Shown here piece by piece: positions 43,690 through 53,924 of a stretch of DNA of 64,000 nucleotides. A program made the translations under genes and the position numbers. Source of the stretch: Muscardinus avellanarius (taxonomy: Eukaryota > Chordata > Mammalia > Rodentia > Gliridae); contig OY726565.1 in assembly GCA_963383645.1 (NCBI GenBank), forward strand, positions 35,631,529 to 35,695,528, given 5' to 3'. The notes under the pieces are model-generated. The model searched no databases, was not told where the DNA came from, and saw only the letters and a list, made by a program, of their open reading frames with translations. Within the stretch, counting starts at the first letter, position 1, and the number at the start of each line of letters is the position of its first letter.

Positions 43690-46530
43690 CTTTTGAAGTA
43701 TTGGGTTTAATTCTTCTATAAAGTTTTTTTAGAATTGAGTCTGGACCTTTTCCTTGATGGAAGGCTTTTTATTGGTATCTTTATCTCATTGCTTGCTTTT
43801 GTTGGTTTAGATTTTCTGTATCTTCTTGGTTCAATTTAGGTAGGTTGTATGTGTCTAGAAATCTGTCAATTTCTTCTATTTTTTCTACTTTATTGGAGTA
43901 TAAATTCTCAAAATAGGTTCTGATGAACCTCTACATTTTCCAGTATCTATATGATATCTCTTTTTTCGTTTCTGGGTTAATTCTCTCTTTTGGTAAGCTG
44001 GGCTAAGAGTTTGTCAATCTTGTTAATCTTTTCAAAGATTTAGCTTTTTTTGTTAATTTTTTGTATTTTGTTGTTCTTGTTGATGAAGATGATGATGTTC
44101 TCTATTTCACTGATTTCTGCTCTGACTTTAATGACCTCCTGCTTTCTACTGGGTCTGGGATTAGACTGTTTTACCAAGTCCTATGAGATGTCATTAGGTT
44201 GTCTATTTGGTGACTTTATCTTATGTGGGCACTCAGTGTTAAAAATTTTACTCTTAAAACTGCCTTTGAAAGTGTCCCATAGATTTTAATGTCATGTCTC
44301 TATTTTCATTTAATTCTAGGAATTTTTCATTTTTCCCTATTTCTTTGATTCAATCATTATTCAAGAACGTATCATTCAATCTCCATGTATTTATGTAATT
44401 CCTTTGGGTCTTCTTTGTTGGGGCCCACTCGGCAGGACCGAGGTGGCACCCAGGCTTGTTGCCAGCGTGGACTCAAGATGGCGCCTGGGCTTGCAGCCAA
44501 GTCACGAGGCTCACGAGGCTGGCGGTGCCCTGAGCCTGCGCAGTGAGCCCTATCAGGCGCCTTACGGATGATTAGTGACGCAGCGCCTCGTGCTACCACC
44601 TGCCCGCCCAGGAGAAGGTTAAAAAGCGCGCATGCCCTAGCGGGAGAGCGAAGAGGGTTGGTGGACAGGAAGAGCAGTTCCTTGGTGGACTGCTCCGGGC
44701 TCCGAGCTGGGACGGACATGTTCACAAAGCCACCACTGTGACTGGTGTGTGCTGCAGCAGAGACGTAGAGTGCCACAGAGGAGGGTTGGTGGAGTGATGA
44801 GGGAGGAGATAGAAGACTGATGTTGTTTTTACCTGAGAGGGCATTGAGAGAGCATTAAAGAGGAAGGAGCTTCATCAACAGAGTCGGCGTTCGTGTGTTT
44901 CTTCCCTAGGCTCTGCTGGTCAGAGCCCTAGGGACGCGACACTTCTTGTTGATATCTACACTGTGGGATTGCAAATTAGTATAGTCACTATGAAGATCAG
45001 TGTGAAGATTCCTCAGAAAACTTAGAATGAATCCTCATATGACTCAGATATACCATTCCTAGGTATTTTTTCATAGGGACTAAAATCAGAAAATTATGGT
45101 AATACATGCATATTCATGTTTAGAGCAGCATAATTCATAATAGCCAAATTATGGAAACCACCCACATGGCCATCAACACATGAAAAGATCACAAAATTAT
45201 GTGATGTATACACAGTGGAATTCTACTCAGCAATAAAAACAAAATTATGTCATTTTCGGGGAAATAGATGAAAGGGTTCCTACTTTTCCACAACCCTTCC
45301 AGTTTTTATTGTTGTTTGACTTCTTGATGATTTCCATACTAAATGCAGTTAAGTGAAATCTTAGTATAGTTATAATTTGCATCTCCCTGATTTTTTCACA
45401 TATTTATTGGCCTTTTTTATTTCTTCTTTTGTTAAGTGTTTTAGTTCAATTGCCCATTCCTTGATTGCATCATTAGGGTTTTTTAGTGTTAATGTCTTTT
45501 AAGTAATTTGTATATTTTGGATATTAGTTTTCTATCAGAGGAATAGCTGGCAAAGATCCTTTTGCATTCTGTAAGCTGTCTCTTTAGACTCTTGATGGTT
45601 TTCTTTGATGAGCAGAAACTTCTACTAAACCTATATAGAAGAACTAAACCCAATACTTCACAAATTATTCCATAAAATAAGATGAGATAGAACCCTTCCA
45701 AATGCCTTCTACATGGTTAGTATTACCTTAATGCCAAAACCAAATAAAGATCCCTCAAGAAAATAAAATTATATACCAATATCCTTGATGAACATAGATG
45801 CAAAAATTATAAACAAAACTAACAATATGCATTTGAAAGTGTATCAAGAAAATTTAACACCATGACCAACTTAGTTTCATCCCAGGAATACAAGGTCGTT
45901 CAACATGCACAATTCAATACATGCCATTCCCCACATAAACATAACTACAACTAAGGCTAAAAGTCACATGATCATCTCAATAGATACGAAAAAATCATTT
46001 GACAAAATCCCATGCTCATTCATGTTAAAACAGTGCAGAATATCTAACTAGAAGGAACTTACGTCAATATCATAAAGATAATATAACATAAATCCAAAGT
46101 CAGTATCATATTGAATGGGAAAAAACTGAGAATTCCATTTAAAATCAGTATCAAGACAAGCTTACTCAATATCACCACTCCTTTTCAATGTAGTATTTGA
46201 GACTAGTCAGAATTATAAGGCAAAATAATGAAAAAACTAAAGTTAGGGAAAAAGAACTGAAATTATCTCTATTTGCAGATTAATGATCCTATACCTAAAA
46301 GACTCAAAAAACTCAACCTAAAAACTTCTAGAGCTGATCAACATATTTAGCAAAGTAGAGCTACAAATCAATCTAAAAAAATTCAGTAGCTTTTCTATAT
46401 GTCAACCATGAATCCATGGAAAAAGAAATCTAGAAAACAACTCCATTTACATTTATCTAAAAAATAATAAAGTACCTTGGAATCAATCTAACCAAGGAAG
46501 ACAGAGACCTCCACAACTAAAATTATAAAA
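43690..46530. mobile_element. Scrambled L1 ORF2 in four alternating blocks
   Basis: Block 1 (43690-44963, minus): RT start back to endonuclease. Block 2 (44964-45272, plus): ORF2 C-terminal end. Block 3 (45275-45628, minus): the ORF2 part that normally precedes block 2. Block 4 (45629-46530, plus): reverse transcriptase, beginning where reversed block 1 ends (ctatatagaagaactaaacc against ctttatagaagaattaaacc, reversed). The catalytic loop in block 4 reads gcagattaatga, destroyed by a stop. No 3' UTR or tail is seen. A solo LTR (44416-44941) sits in block 1. Confidence 0.8.
44416..44941 (+). mobile_element. Solo LTR, class II endogenous retrovirus (IAP-like)
   Basis: 526 bp with TG...CA ends (tgttggggcc ... 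gggacgcgaca) and a perfect 6-bp direct repeat cttctt at 44410-44415 and 44942-44947. A 6-bp duplication is usual for class II (betaretrovirus-like) ERVs, and the tgttggg start and aagatggcgcc block recall IAP LTRs. GC-rich, with a possible TATA-like ttaaaaa at 44619-44625 and a polyadenylation signal attaaa at 44854-44859, so it reads on plus. No gag, pol or env lies beside it: the internal part was lost by LTR-LTR recombination. Removing LTR plus one repeat restores the L1 target gggtcttcttgttgat. Confidence 0.88.
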
Positions 46531-46899
46531 CCTGTGTCAGTCTTATCACATCTTCCTAATACTAGTATTTGTTTCTCCCACACTCCTCTGAAGTTTGGTT
46601 TTGTATGAGTTTATTTCTGCTAAGAAGTACTCAATTGAGCCATCTTACAAGTGCATTATAGAGAAAGAGAATTAGGAAGAGAAGGTACATTTTGTTGGCA
46701 CAGAGGTGAAGTTGTTCTGACTCATTTAGCAGTTGGTTCAAAGGATACTTAACTATACAGGCTCATAATCATGGCAGAAGCAGCAGCTATCATGGTGGCC
46801 CTAGGATTTAAGAAGTTATTCCTGAAAAGTGAGCCTTCTCGAAGGTGCTTTGATCTATATGTTTATCTAGAGATTTCCTACAGCTCAGTGCCACATTAA
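46531..46899. other. Unassigned sequence between L1 and ERV relic
   Basis: No feature I can name. It may be further decayed retroviral sequence continuous with the next entry. Confidence 0.35.
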
Positions 46900-47330
46900 A
46901 GTCTTGAAATATGCAGGGGTTGAAATCCTTCTGCATGTGCAATTAATTTGCCTGTATTAACTATATAGAAGATAGAAGGATTTTGGAGAATGACAAGTGA
47001 ATTATTACAAACTTAATCAGACAAAGCTTCTAAATACATAGTGCTGTTGTTCCAGATGTAGCTTCTTCCCCAAAAGGATCAATGTTGCTCCTGATATCTG
47101 TTAGGCAAATTTTAATCTAGAAATTTTTTCATTAATCTAATAAGCACACAAAATGGACAAGTTTGTGTTTGTTCACCTAGTAGACAGTATACTTTTTCTG
47201 TCTTATTTAAGGCTATAGAAACCTACTGTATTTGTGCCATTATTTAGTTCACAGGGATTTTAATCATCAAAACATGCAATAGGACATCATGCTGGTGTAC
47301 TATATTGATGATATACTCAAGTCCTAGAAT
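46900..47330 (+). pseudogene. ERV-L-type pol (reverse transcriptase) relic
   Basis: Plus-strand order of blocks matches ERV-L pol as I know it: ttgttccagatgtagcttct, a run of about 150 bp with shared short words (catactttttctgtctta, ctgtatttgtgccattattt, gttcacagggattttaatca), and near 47300 tactatattgatgatata, which encodes the YIDD-type catalytic loop of retroviral RT. Stops and frameshifts are everywhere and no LTR, gag or env is attached. An ancient dead copy. Left and right limits are soft. Confidence 0.65.
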
Positions 47331-48218
47331 TCAGAAATCCTGATATACTTAGGAAGTTTCTGGTTCTGATATATATATAGTAAAACTTTCTCTAAAGGAA
47401 AAACAATTTGCTTTAATATGCATTCTTATTATTACAAAAAATATAAAGTTTAAAAGGCCTTTGTGGATATTTAAAGAAGGTATATTTATTTGTTTTACTA
47501 CTATAATGTATATACTGATTAAATAAAAATGATTTATGCATTGAGAATGGCCCAGAGCAGAATATCTCCAGCTGATATAAGATGGAAAACAAAGAGCTGC
47601 CTCTGACAACTGGATCTCATGTGGAGTAAGGTCCAGTATGCTTAGATCTGATTACTATACTATACGAAGCTAGCAGCAAATCCAAACAAAACCACAAAAG
47701 AGAGACCTTGTGTTTGAAATAATGACATATCTTTGTAGATGAGTAAATATGCTTCTACAAAACTCTTTGTTCATATTTGGTCCTAGGAGAAATTGACTGC
47801 CCACCTGATCACAGAATAATCTAAAATCACATGTATATGAGAATATTTCATCATTAAGTAATTATCAAGTAGTTGTACTAAAAACAAATTGGGATCAAGC
47901 AAGAACTAAAAAAAGTGAAGTTTTTTTTATCAGTTGATACTTAAAAGTCTAACTAGGAGATGACTCTTTTTAAGGTTGAGTTATTATTCAATAATATGAA
48001 GCCAATATATAGTGCTCTTTCTCCCATATGAGTTCAGGCTGGTGAATAAAGTAATATGAAATATAAAGAATGCAACTGAAGTGGTTCCATTAGCAGCATA
48101 CAATATTACTTAGCCACAGTATTATGTTTTAAATAAGTAATTTGGACAAAGTCTTGCAAGTAATTTTAGGCTATGCAGTAATGACAGACATAGCACTGCT
48201 ACTATGGGTAGTAGAATC
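47331..48218. other. Unassigned sequence
   Basis: No gene or repeat I can support. Possibly more of the ERV relic at its left edge. Confidence 0.35.
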
Positions 48219-48233
48219 AAGATACAAATAAAC

Positions 48234-48438
48234 CAGCCAGGTGTGGTGGTGCACGCTTGTAATCCCAGCATTTGGGAGGCTGAGACAGGAGGAAGGCAGT
48301 TCAAGTACAGCCTTAGCTCCTACTTAGTGAGACCCTTTGCAACTCAGTGAGACTCTGTTTCAAAATAAAGAATAAAAAGAGTATCGCTCAGAGGTAGAAG
48401 GCCCCTGGGTTCCACCCTTAGTACTGATAAAAACAAAG
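48234..48438 (+). mobile_element. Dimeric SINE, long-left form
   Basis: cagccaggtgtggtggtgca, ctcctacttagtgagaccct, caaaataaagaataaaaaga, gtatcgctcagaggtagaag, tagtactg, short A-rich tail. A 15-bp direct repeat aagat(a/t)caaataaac at 48219-48233 and 48439-48453. Confidence 0.94.
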
Positions 48439-48453
48439 AAGATTCAAATAAAC

Positions 48454-50359
48454 TCTCGAAAATATAAACTAAACTATAATAATACATCTCAAATAATCTA
48501 AAAAGTGCTTGTAAGGTCATATTTATTTCAGTTCCTGAACCTGCAAAAAATGAGAATCAAAATTAGATTAAAAAAAAAAAAAAACTTCCTACCTACTAAG
48601 CACATATCCAGATTTGAACTAATGAAATTCAATGTCCAGAAAAACCCAAGAAAGGACTATTGGAACCTTCATAAAAGTGCTCATATTTCCTAGAAGATGT
48701 TGCAATGTGGATTTTGGACATTAACAGTATTTCTGTTAGACTTTGTTATTTCAGAAATAACTTACTCAAACCAATGTGATTATATTTGAGTATGGAAAGC
48801 TTTAGGACCTTACCTGCCAAACTTTACAACATCCATCAGCTAATATACAGAGCAGAGTATGCTAATTTATGACTAATTACTCCAACACAACAGATTAATA
48901 ACACTTCCTTATCACTGGGGGCTAAGTGACAGTTTGACCAAGATCAAAAGTAAATAATAATAAAGCACAATATTTTATGTGCTAAAAAGGATGTAAGGTG
49001 TTGTAAAATCATATATCTTCTCATATTATCAAAAGGATTTATATTACTGAGACACAGATAACTGTTTAAGGATGTATATATAAGCTAAATACCAGATATA
49101 TCAAATTATACATTACATATAGATAACAAAAAAAGAAATAAGTTCTGGCAATTACAAACCCAAACTGAGTGAAATAAATTTTAAAAAGAAGTTTGGAGCC
49201 AAAGACACATAACAACTACTGAACAAACAAACAAGTGATAGAGACTAGCTATATAGAAGAAATGTCTAGGAATATACTTTAGGATGCTGATTTATTCCTT
49301 TTACTTCTAAGACATCTATTTGCATGGTTATATGGATAAAAGAAGTCAAGTTAAAGCAATTAAGAAGATCTATTGGAACAAGAGAGACTGTACTCATTTC
49401 TTTTGTCTAAAAGTTAAGGCATACAATACCCCATCTAGTATCCCAACAACACTGACAATTACATTCCTGCCATTCTATACTCAAGGAGTCAAATCCCAAG
49501 CATTCTTGAAGGCATAAAAACTTTGAAATCCCACAAAAGCATTTAGTAAAAATGTTAAGCCATTGCAAGATTTGAAATAATTTTTACTAATTACCACATT
49601 GAAGTAAGGAAACATAACTGCCACACTATATTAATTTTATAACAGACCATCACTATATGCAAGCTGAAAAGTAGGGAAAAGAGGTATAGAGATACAAAAA
49701 TGGTTACCAACCATACATGTGGGTGACTGATGCATCAATGTGTGTTTTCTACTTCCTGAAATACTTATAACTGTATCTCAATGCCTTTAATTTCCTATTA
49801 TTTTATAATGAATGTACACTAATTATATAAGCCAAGAACAACACAAAAAAATTCTGTTTAGAACAAAAACAAAAAAACCCCAACAACTAACCAACCACTC
49901 AACCATTCAACCAACCAACTAACCCTAAAAGAAAGATATTGGTTCTGGCAAGCTGAAAAATAAATTGCAAAAACCTTCATCTACCAGTGCTACCAGTAAA
50001 CTATAAAACTTTTGAAATAACCAAATCATCCAGCTGGATCAACTACAATTATTAACATGAATCTGCATTATCAAAGTGGAGTTTAACACAATAGGCAAGC
50101 AATTAGCAGGATGAAATGTCCAAAGAACTGACATGGGAACTAACTATACTTCTAACAAATCATCATCATAAGGGGCTCTCCCATTCCACTGCCCCTCTGA
50201 GATTAGAGCAATGCTGATCTGTGGTATAGCCTTAAAGCTGCTTTGCAAAGATCTTAAACCTCAGTACAATCAAGTGTAGGTAAATGCTCCAAATTTAACT
50301 GAAAATCACAAGAAACAATGCTCAGAGCTCTCACTCATGAAAATATGTGTATTACATAT
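48454..50359. other. Non-repetitive intergenic sequence
   Basis: 1.9 kb with no gene or clear mobile element. A degenerate (AACC)n stretch lies at about 49877-49925. Confidence 0.4.
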
Positions 50360-50432
50360 AAAGGGGGCATGTATGTTTGTATCACTTTGAATTTTACTAT
50401 GATGTATAAATAGACTAATAAAATATATATAA
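50360..50432 (+). mobile_element. L1 3' UTR tail fragment
   Basis: gggggcatgtatgtttgtat, cactttgaattttactatga, gatgtataaatagactaata, aaatatat. Close to the last part of the 3' end at 24.3 kb. Only the terminal 70 or so bases are present. Confidence 0.6.
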
Positions 50433-50509
50433 AATTAAACATATCTATTCTATAAAATAAATGTTACTGTACAATAAAATTTCTGCTGCAGGTAATTATA
50501 TAAATTAAT

Positions 50510-50932
50510 TTTTTTGCAGTACTGGGGATTGAACTCAGAGGCATTCTACTGCCAAACTATACCCCCAGCCCTATTTTTTATTCTTTATTTTGGTGGTACT
50601 GGGGGTGGAACCCAGAGGCTTTCTACCTCCGGGTTATACTCCCAGACCTTTTTTTTAATATATATTTTATTTGGAAACAGGGTCTCACTAAGTTGCTGAA
50701 AGCCTCACTAAGTAGCTGAGGCTGGCTTCGAACCCGTGCAATCCTCCTGTGTCAGCCTCCCAAGCGCGGGGATTACAAGCGTGTGCCAACATGCCCGGCT
50801 TTTTTATTCTTTATTTTGAAATAGAGTCTCACTAAGATGCAGATGGCCTCAACTAAATAACTCAACTGAATATTCTCCTATCTCAGCCTCCCAAGTTCTA
50901 TGATTACAAGTGTATGCTACCACACCTGATTT
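50510..50932 (-). mobile_element. Old dimeric SINE split by a younger SINE
   Basis: Right monomer tgcagtactggggattgaac to ccccagccctattttttatt (50510-50592), then another SINE, then its left monomer from 50819 (aaatagagtctcactaagat) to accacacctgat. The two halves join in the linker when the inner copy and one 19-bp repeat are removed. Confidence 0.92.
50593..50799 (-). mobile_element. Nested dimeric SINE with 19-bp target duplication
   Basis: gtggtactgggggtggaacc, tggaaacagggtctcactaa, gcctcactaagtagctgagg, ggcttcgaacccgtgcaatc, ending caacatgcccggc. Perfect direct repeat ttttttattctttattttg at 50574-50592 and 50800-50818, a copy of the outer SINE's linker. It has the long-left block together with short-left features (tggaaacag; ggcttcgaacc), so it is an intermediate form. 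Confidence 0.95.
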
Positions 50933-51130
50933 ATACAAATTAATGTTTTAAAAATAAGTATATATGTGTGTGAAAATTCTCACACACAATAGCTCAAATA
51001 ATATTCTCCTATCTCAGCATCCCAAGTTCTATGATTACAAGTGTGTGCTACCACACCTGATTTATACAAATTAATGTTTTAAAAATAAGCATATGTGTGT
51101 GAATTAAGTATATGTGTGTGAAAATTAGTT
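50870..51130. repeat. 131-bp tandem duplication
   Basis: Bases 50870-51000 and 51001-51130 align nearly end to end, both starting atattctcctatctcagc and sharing accacacctgatttatacaa and gttttaaaaataag. Only a few substitutions and a small TG-rich indel separate them. The unit covers the end of the SINE left monomer and its flank, so it arose after the SINE. Confidence 0.95.
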
Positions 51131-51684
51131 AGTGTGGTTATTGATGAAAATGCCATGCTTCTATAGAATAAAACAAAAAACTAAAGCTATTGTCAAAATA
51201 AAATGTCTGCATAGTCATTTATTCATACTTTACAACAAATATTGACTGAATGTAGTCTATGTGCCAGTGACTGAGCTAGTCCCCATTACCACTTAGAATT
51301 ATTCAGTGAAGAAGAAAATAAGATTACTTTTGCTTCAGTAGTTACTTTTGCTTATGGCAGACAAGATACTTTAAAAGGCTATCAAAATGCTATCCAGTTT
51401 GAGCCTGATATGAAGGGATAGTTTTCAAAAGGTTAAAAGCAGCAGAAATGTAAAATGAACCCATGAATGATATGTTTGTATCACTGAGGGCACAGAATTT
51501 GATAAAGTGAGTACTGGCTCTCAAGAAGGAATACTGGAATTAGACTGATAGTTTCAATATAAAACTGGTCAATTATTGCAAGGTCAGCCCCTACTATAGC
51601 CTTAGGACTTATCCTTCCTACTCTACAGAAATTATTTGAGAAAAATCATATACATGATTGAAAAAATCCTATATATGATTCATA
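51131..51684. other. Mostly non-repetitive sequence
   Basis: Nothing coding recognised. 51218-51325 may be an old mammalian repeat (listed separately). Confidence 0.35.
51218..51325 (+). mobile_element. Possible ancient mammal-wide repeat
   Basis: tttattcatactttacaaca, atattgactgaatgtagtct, atgtgccagtgactgagcta echo the well-known pattern ttcattcaacaaatatt...tactatgtgccaggcact of a dispersed ancient mammalian repeat. Short and diverged; the family name is uncertain. Confidence 0.45.
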
Positions 51685-51800
51685 TATATATATATATACA
51701 TATATACATATGTATATATATATATATACACATATATAAATGGAGAGAGAGAGACAAAGAGAGAGAGAGTGAGTGACAGAGAGAAAGAGATAGAGAAAGG
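51685..51800. repeat. (TA)n and (GA)n microsatellites
   Basis: Interrupted TA/CATA units at 51684-51738, then interrupted GA units to about 51798. Confidence 0.95.
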
Positions 51801-52175
51801 GGAGTGGCTGGGAGGTTAATATGGAACATTACAGATTCAGGGCCCTCCCAATGTGCATACTCTTAAGCATTCACATAACCCTTGAACTGCACTCCACATA
51901 CTGTGGGATGCCCCAGTATGTTCTTAGAGTGCAGCTGTCCTTTCCCCATATTCCAAGACTCTGATGATGTATCTTCGTTACAGCTAGCTAGTTGAAACAA
52001 ACATTGTCATGTATTGCTGCATTTTTAAAAAAGGAAGTTAAACCCTCAAATAATAAAAGAAAAAAAAATACAGTGAAACCAGATAAAATTAGGCCATGCA
52101 TTTTCAGAAAATACAATAGTGAGAGTTGCCTTGCTGAAAAACAGTACTACCACCACAGAATCTTCAACTAAGGTT

Positions 52176-52251
52176 TTAGATGAGAGAAAGTGAGAGGGAG
52201 TGAGAGAAGAGGGAGAGGGAAAGAGAAAGAGAGAGGGAGAGGAAAAAAAAT

Positions 52252-52282
<31 letters not shown>

Positions 52283-52360
52283 GACAGACAGACAGACAGA
52301 CAGAGATAGAAGAGAAGAGAGGAGAGAGGAAGAAGAAGAAGAGAAGAAGGAGGGGGAAGA
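52176..52360 (+). repeat. Compound purine / (CA)n / (GACA)n microsatellite
   Basis: GA-rich tract (52176-52248), about 12 CA units (52251-52275), GACA units (52284-52304), then GA/GAA-rich sequence up to the next SINE. Confidence 0.95.
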
Positions 52361-52363
52361 GGA

Positions 52364-52524
52364 GCCTGGTGTGGTGGCGTAAGCTTGTAATCCCCGTGCT
52401 TGGGAGGCGGAGACATGAGGATCGCGTAGGTTCGAAGCCAGCCTCTCTGGCTTAAGAGAGCCTGTTTCCAAATTAAAAAAAAATTAGAAAGGTAGACAGA
52501 TTTCCAGGAGCCCCAGTACCACCA
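52364..52524 (+). mobile_element. Dimeric B1/ID-type SINE, short-left form, right half shortened
   Basis: gcctggtgtggtggcgtaag, ggcttaagagagcctgtttc, then ttagaaaggtagacagattt (right monomer with loss of the A-box part), ccaggagccccagtaccacc. Its tail has become the GAA repeat. Confidence 0.92.
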
Positions 52525-52680
52525 AAAAGAAGAAGAAGAAGAAGAAGAAGAAGAAGAAGAAGAAGAAGAAGAAGAAGAAGAAGAAGAAGAAGAAGAGAAA
52601 GAAGGAAAGAAAGAAAGAAAGAGAGAAGAGAGGGGCAAGGGGAGAGAGAGAGGGAGAAGGAAGAGGAAAAACGAAGAGGT
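52525..52680 (+). repeat. (GAA)n then GA/GAAA-rich microsatellite
   Basis: About 23 nearly pure GAA units at 52528-52596 followed by GAAA and GA units. It starts exactly at the SINE tail. Confidence 0.96.
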
Positions 52681-52820
52681 TCTTTGTTCCTACATTTATA
52701 TTTTTATTTTAGTCTGCATCAAAACAAATTATGTACCGATAATGATATTTGTTGAATGTGCTAGTAAAACTTTAGAGGGAACAGTGAGTACAAGAGGTTC
52801 ATGAAGAGAAATAAGGAAAG

Positions 52821-52857
<37 letters not shown>

Positions 52858-53539
52858 AAATACAGGATATAAAAAAGCTCATCATTAAAGAAAACTCAAG
52901 CTTAATCAGCACATTGAAGTGGTAAATGAACAAAAGGAAGTAAGAAAAGTAGGAACATACAAACATTAAATATCGTGAAATAAAAAGTTCTTGATGAAGG
53001 AAATAGAAAAAATGCATCAGAATCATTCCTGAAAGCTCCAAGGAAAGGAATATTCTTGTATCCAACAACAAACAAACAAACAATCAGAAGAAATGAAAGG
53101 ACTTCAGGTTCCACACAAAATCAATACACTAAAAGCAACATCAATGTGTATCTTAACAAACTTTCATTCCAAATAAGAAGAAATGGTCAAATTACATCCT
53201 AAGGCATTATATATTGGGTCTCCTTTACAAAAAAATGTGTCAGGCAAATTGCAGTTCTGTAGCATCACTGAGTTCAAGGGTGCACCTTACCATTCAGGAG
53301 ACTTTTCTGTTCCTATACAAATACAGGGATGTACAGTACTGTTAAGAAGGACAACCTCTTCTGCCAGGGTTTCTATGAACCAAACCCATAGAGTAGTAAA
53401 AATGGTTCCCTTATCATTGATATTGTTCTTTTTATCAGTAATACCAAGGTTGATATATGTATAATAAATTAGAATTGAGCTAGGAGTTAAATCCTAGTGA
53501 GCACATGTATTGAAAGTTATGAAATAAACAAACAACAAA
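52681..53539. other. Unassigned sequence with small (AAAG)n run
   Basis: (AAAG)n/(GA)n at about 52815-52858. The frame at 53183-53464 (93 residues) has an unremarkable composition and no domain I recognise, so I do not call a gene. Confidence 0.35.
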
Positions 53540-53695
53540 AGTGGTGACTGAGGGACACAGTACTTCTCAGTAACTGAAACAAATAAAGTTCAACTACTTA
53601 GAAGGCAGTGTCTTAATCAACAAAATAAATACATCCCAGGAACCAAAACAGATCCAAGTACCTCGGCGGAAACCCTGAACTCGAGATCCACAGCA

Positions 53696-53854
53696 AAAAA
53701 AAAAAAAAAGAAGAAGGAGAAGGAGAAGGAGAAGGAGAAGAAGAAGAAGAAGAAGAAGAAGAGGAGGAAGAGGAAGAGGAAGAGGAAGAAGAAGAAGAAG
53801 AAGAAGAAGAAGAAGAAGAAGAAGAAGAAGAAGAAGAAGAAGAAGAAGAAGAAG

Positions 53855-53893
<39 letters not shown>
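53696..53893 (+). repeat. Long A / (GAA)n / (CAA)n microsatellite in L1 5' UTR
   Basis: A tract of about 15, then about 145 nt of GAA-rich polypurine (GAA, GGA, GAG units), then about 13 CAA units. It produces long poly-Ser/Leu/Phe frames on minus that are artefacts. Same position as the AAAT repeat in the L1 at 4.7 kb. Confidence 0.96.
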
Positions 53894-53894
<1 letters not shown>

Positions 53895-53924
53895 CAACAA
53901 CAAAGATTGGGCATCAGACCTGCT

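Noticed and set aside
44372..44776. 134-residue minus-strand frame in a GC-rich island
   Set aside because: Lies across the solo LTR and L1 antisense sequence; GC-rich DNA keeps frames open by chance. No retroviral domain on that strand.
52046..52638. Minus-strand frames of 141 and 156 residues
   Set aside because: They run through a SINE and purine microsatellites; poly-Ser content is a repeat artefact.
53183..53464. 93-residue plus-strand frame as a possible exon or retrogene
   Set aside because: No family recognised, no convincing splice sites or polyadenylation context identified; length is within chance expectation.
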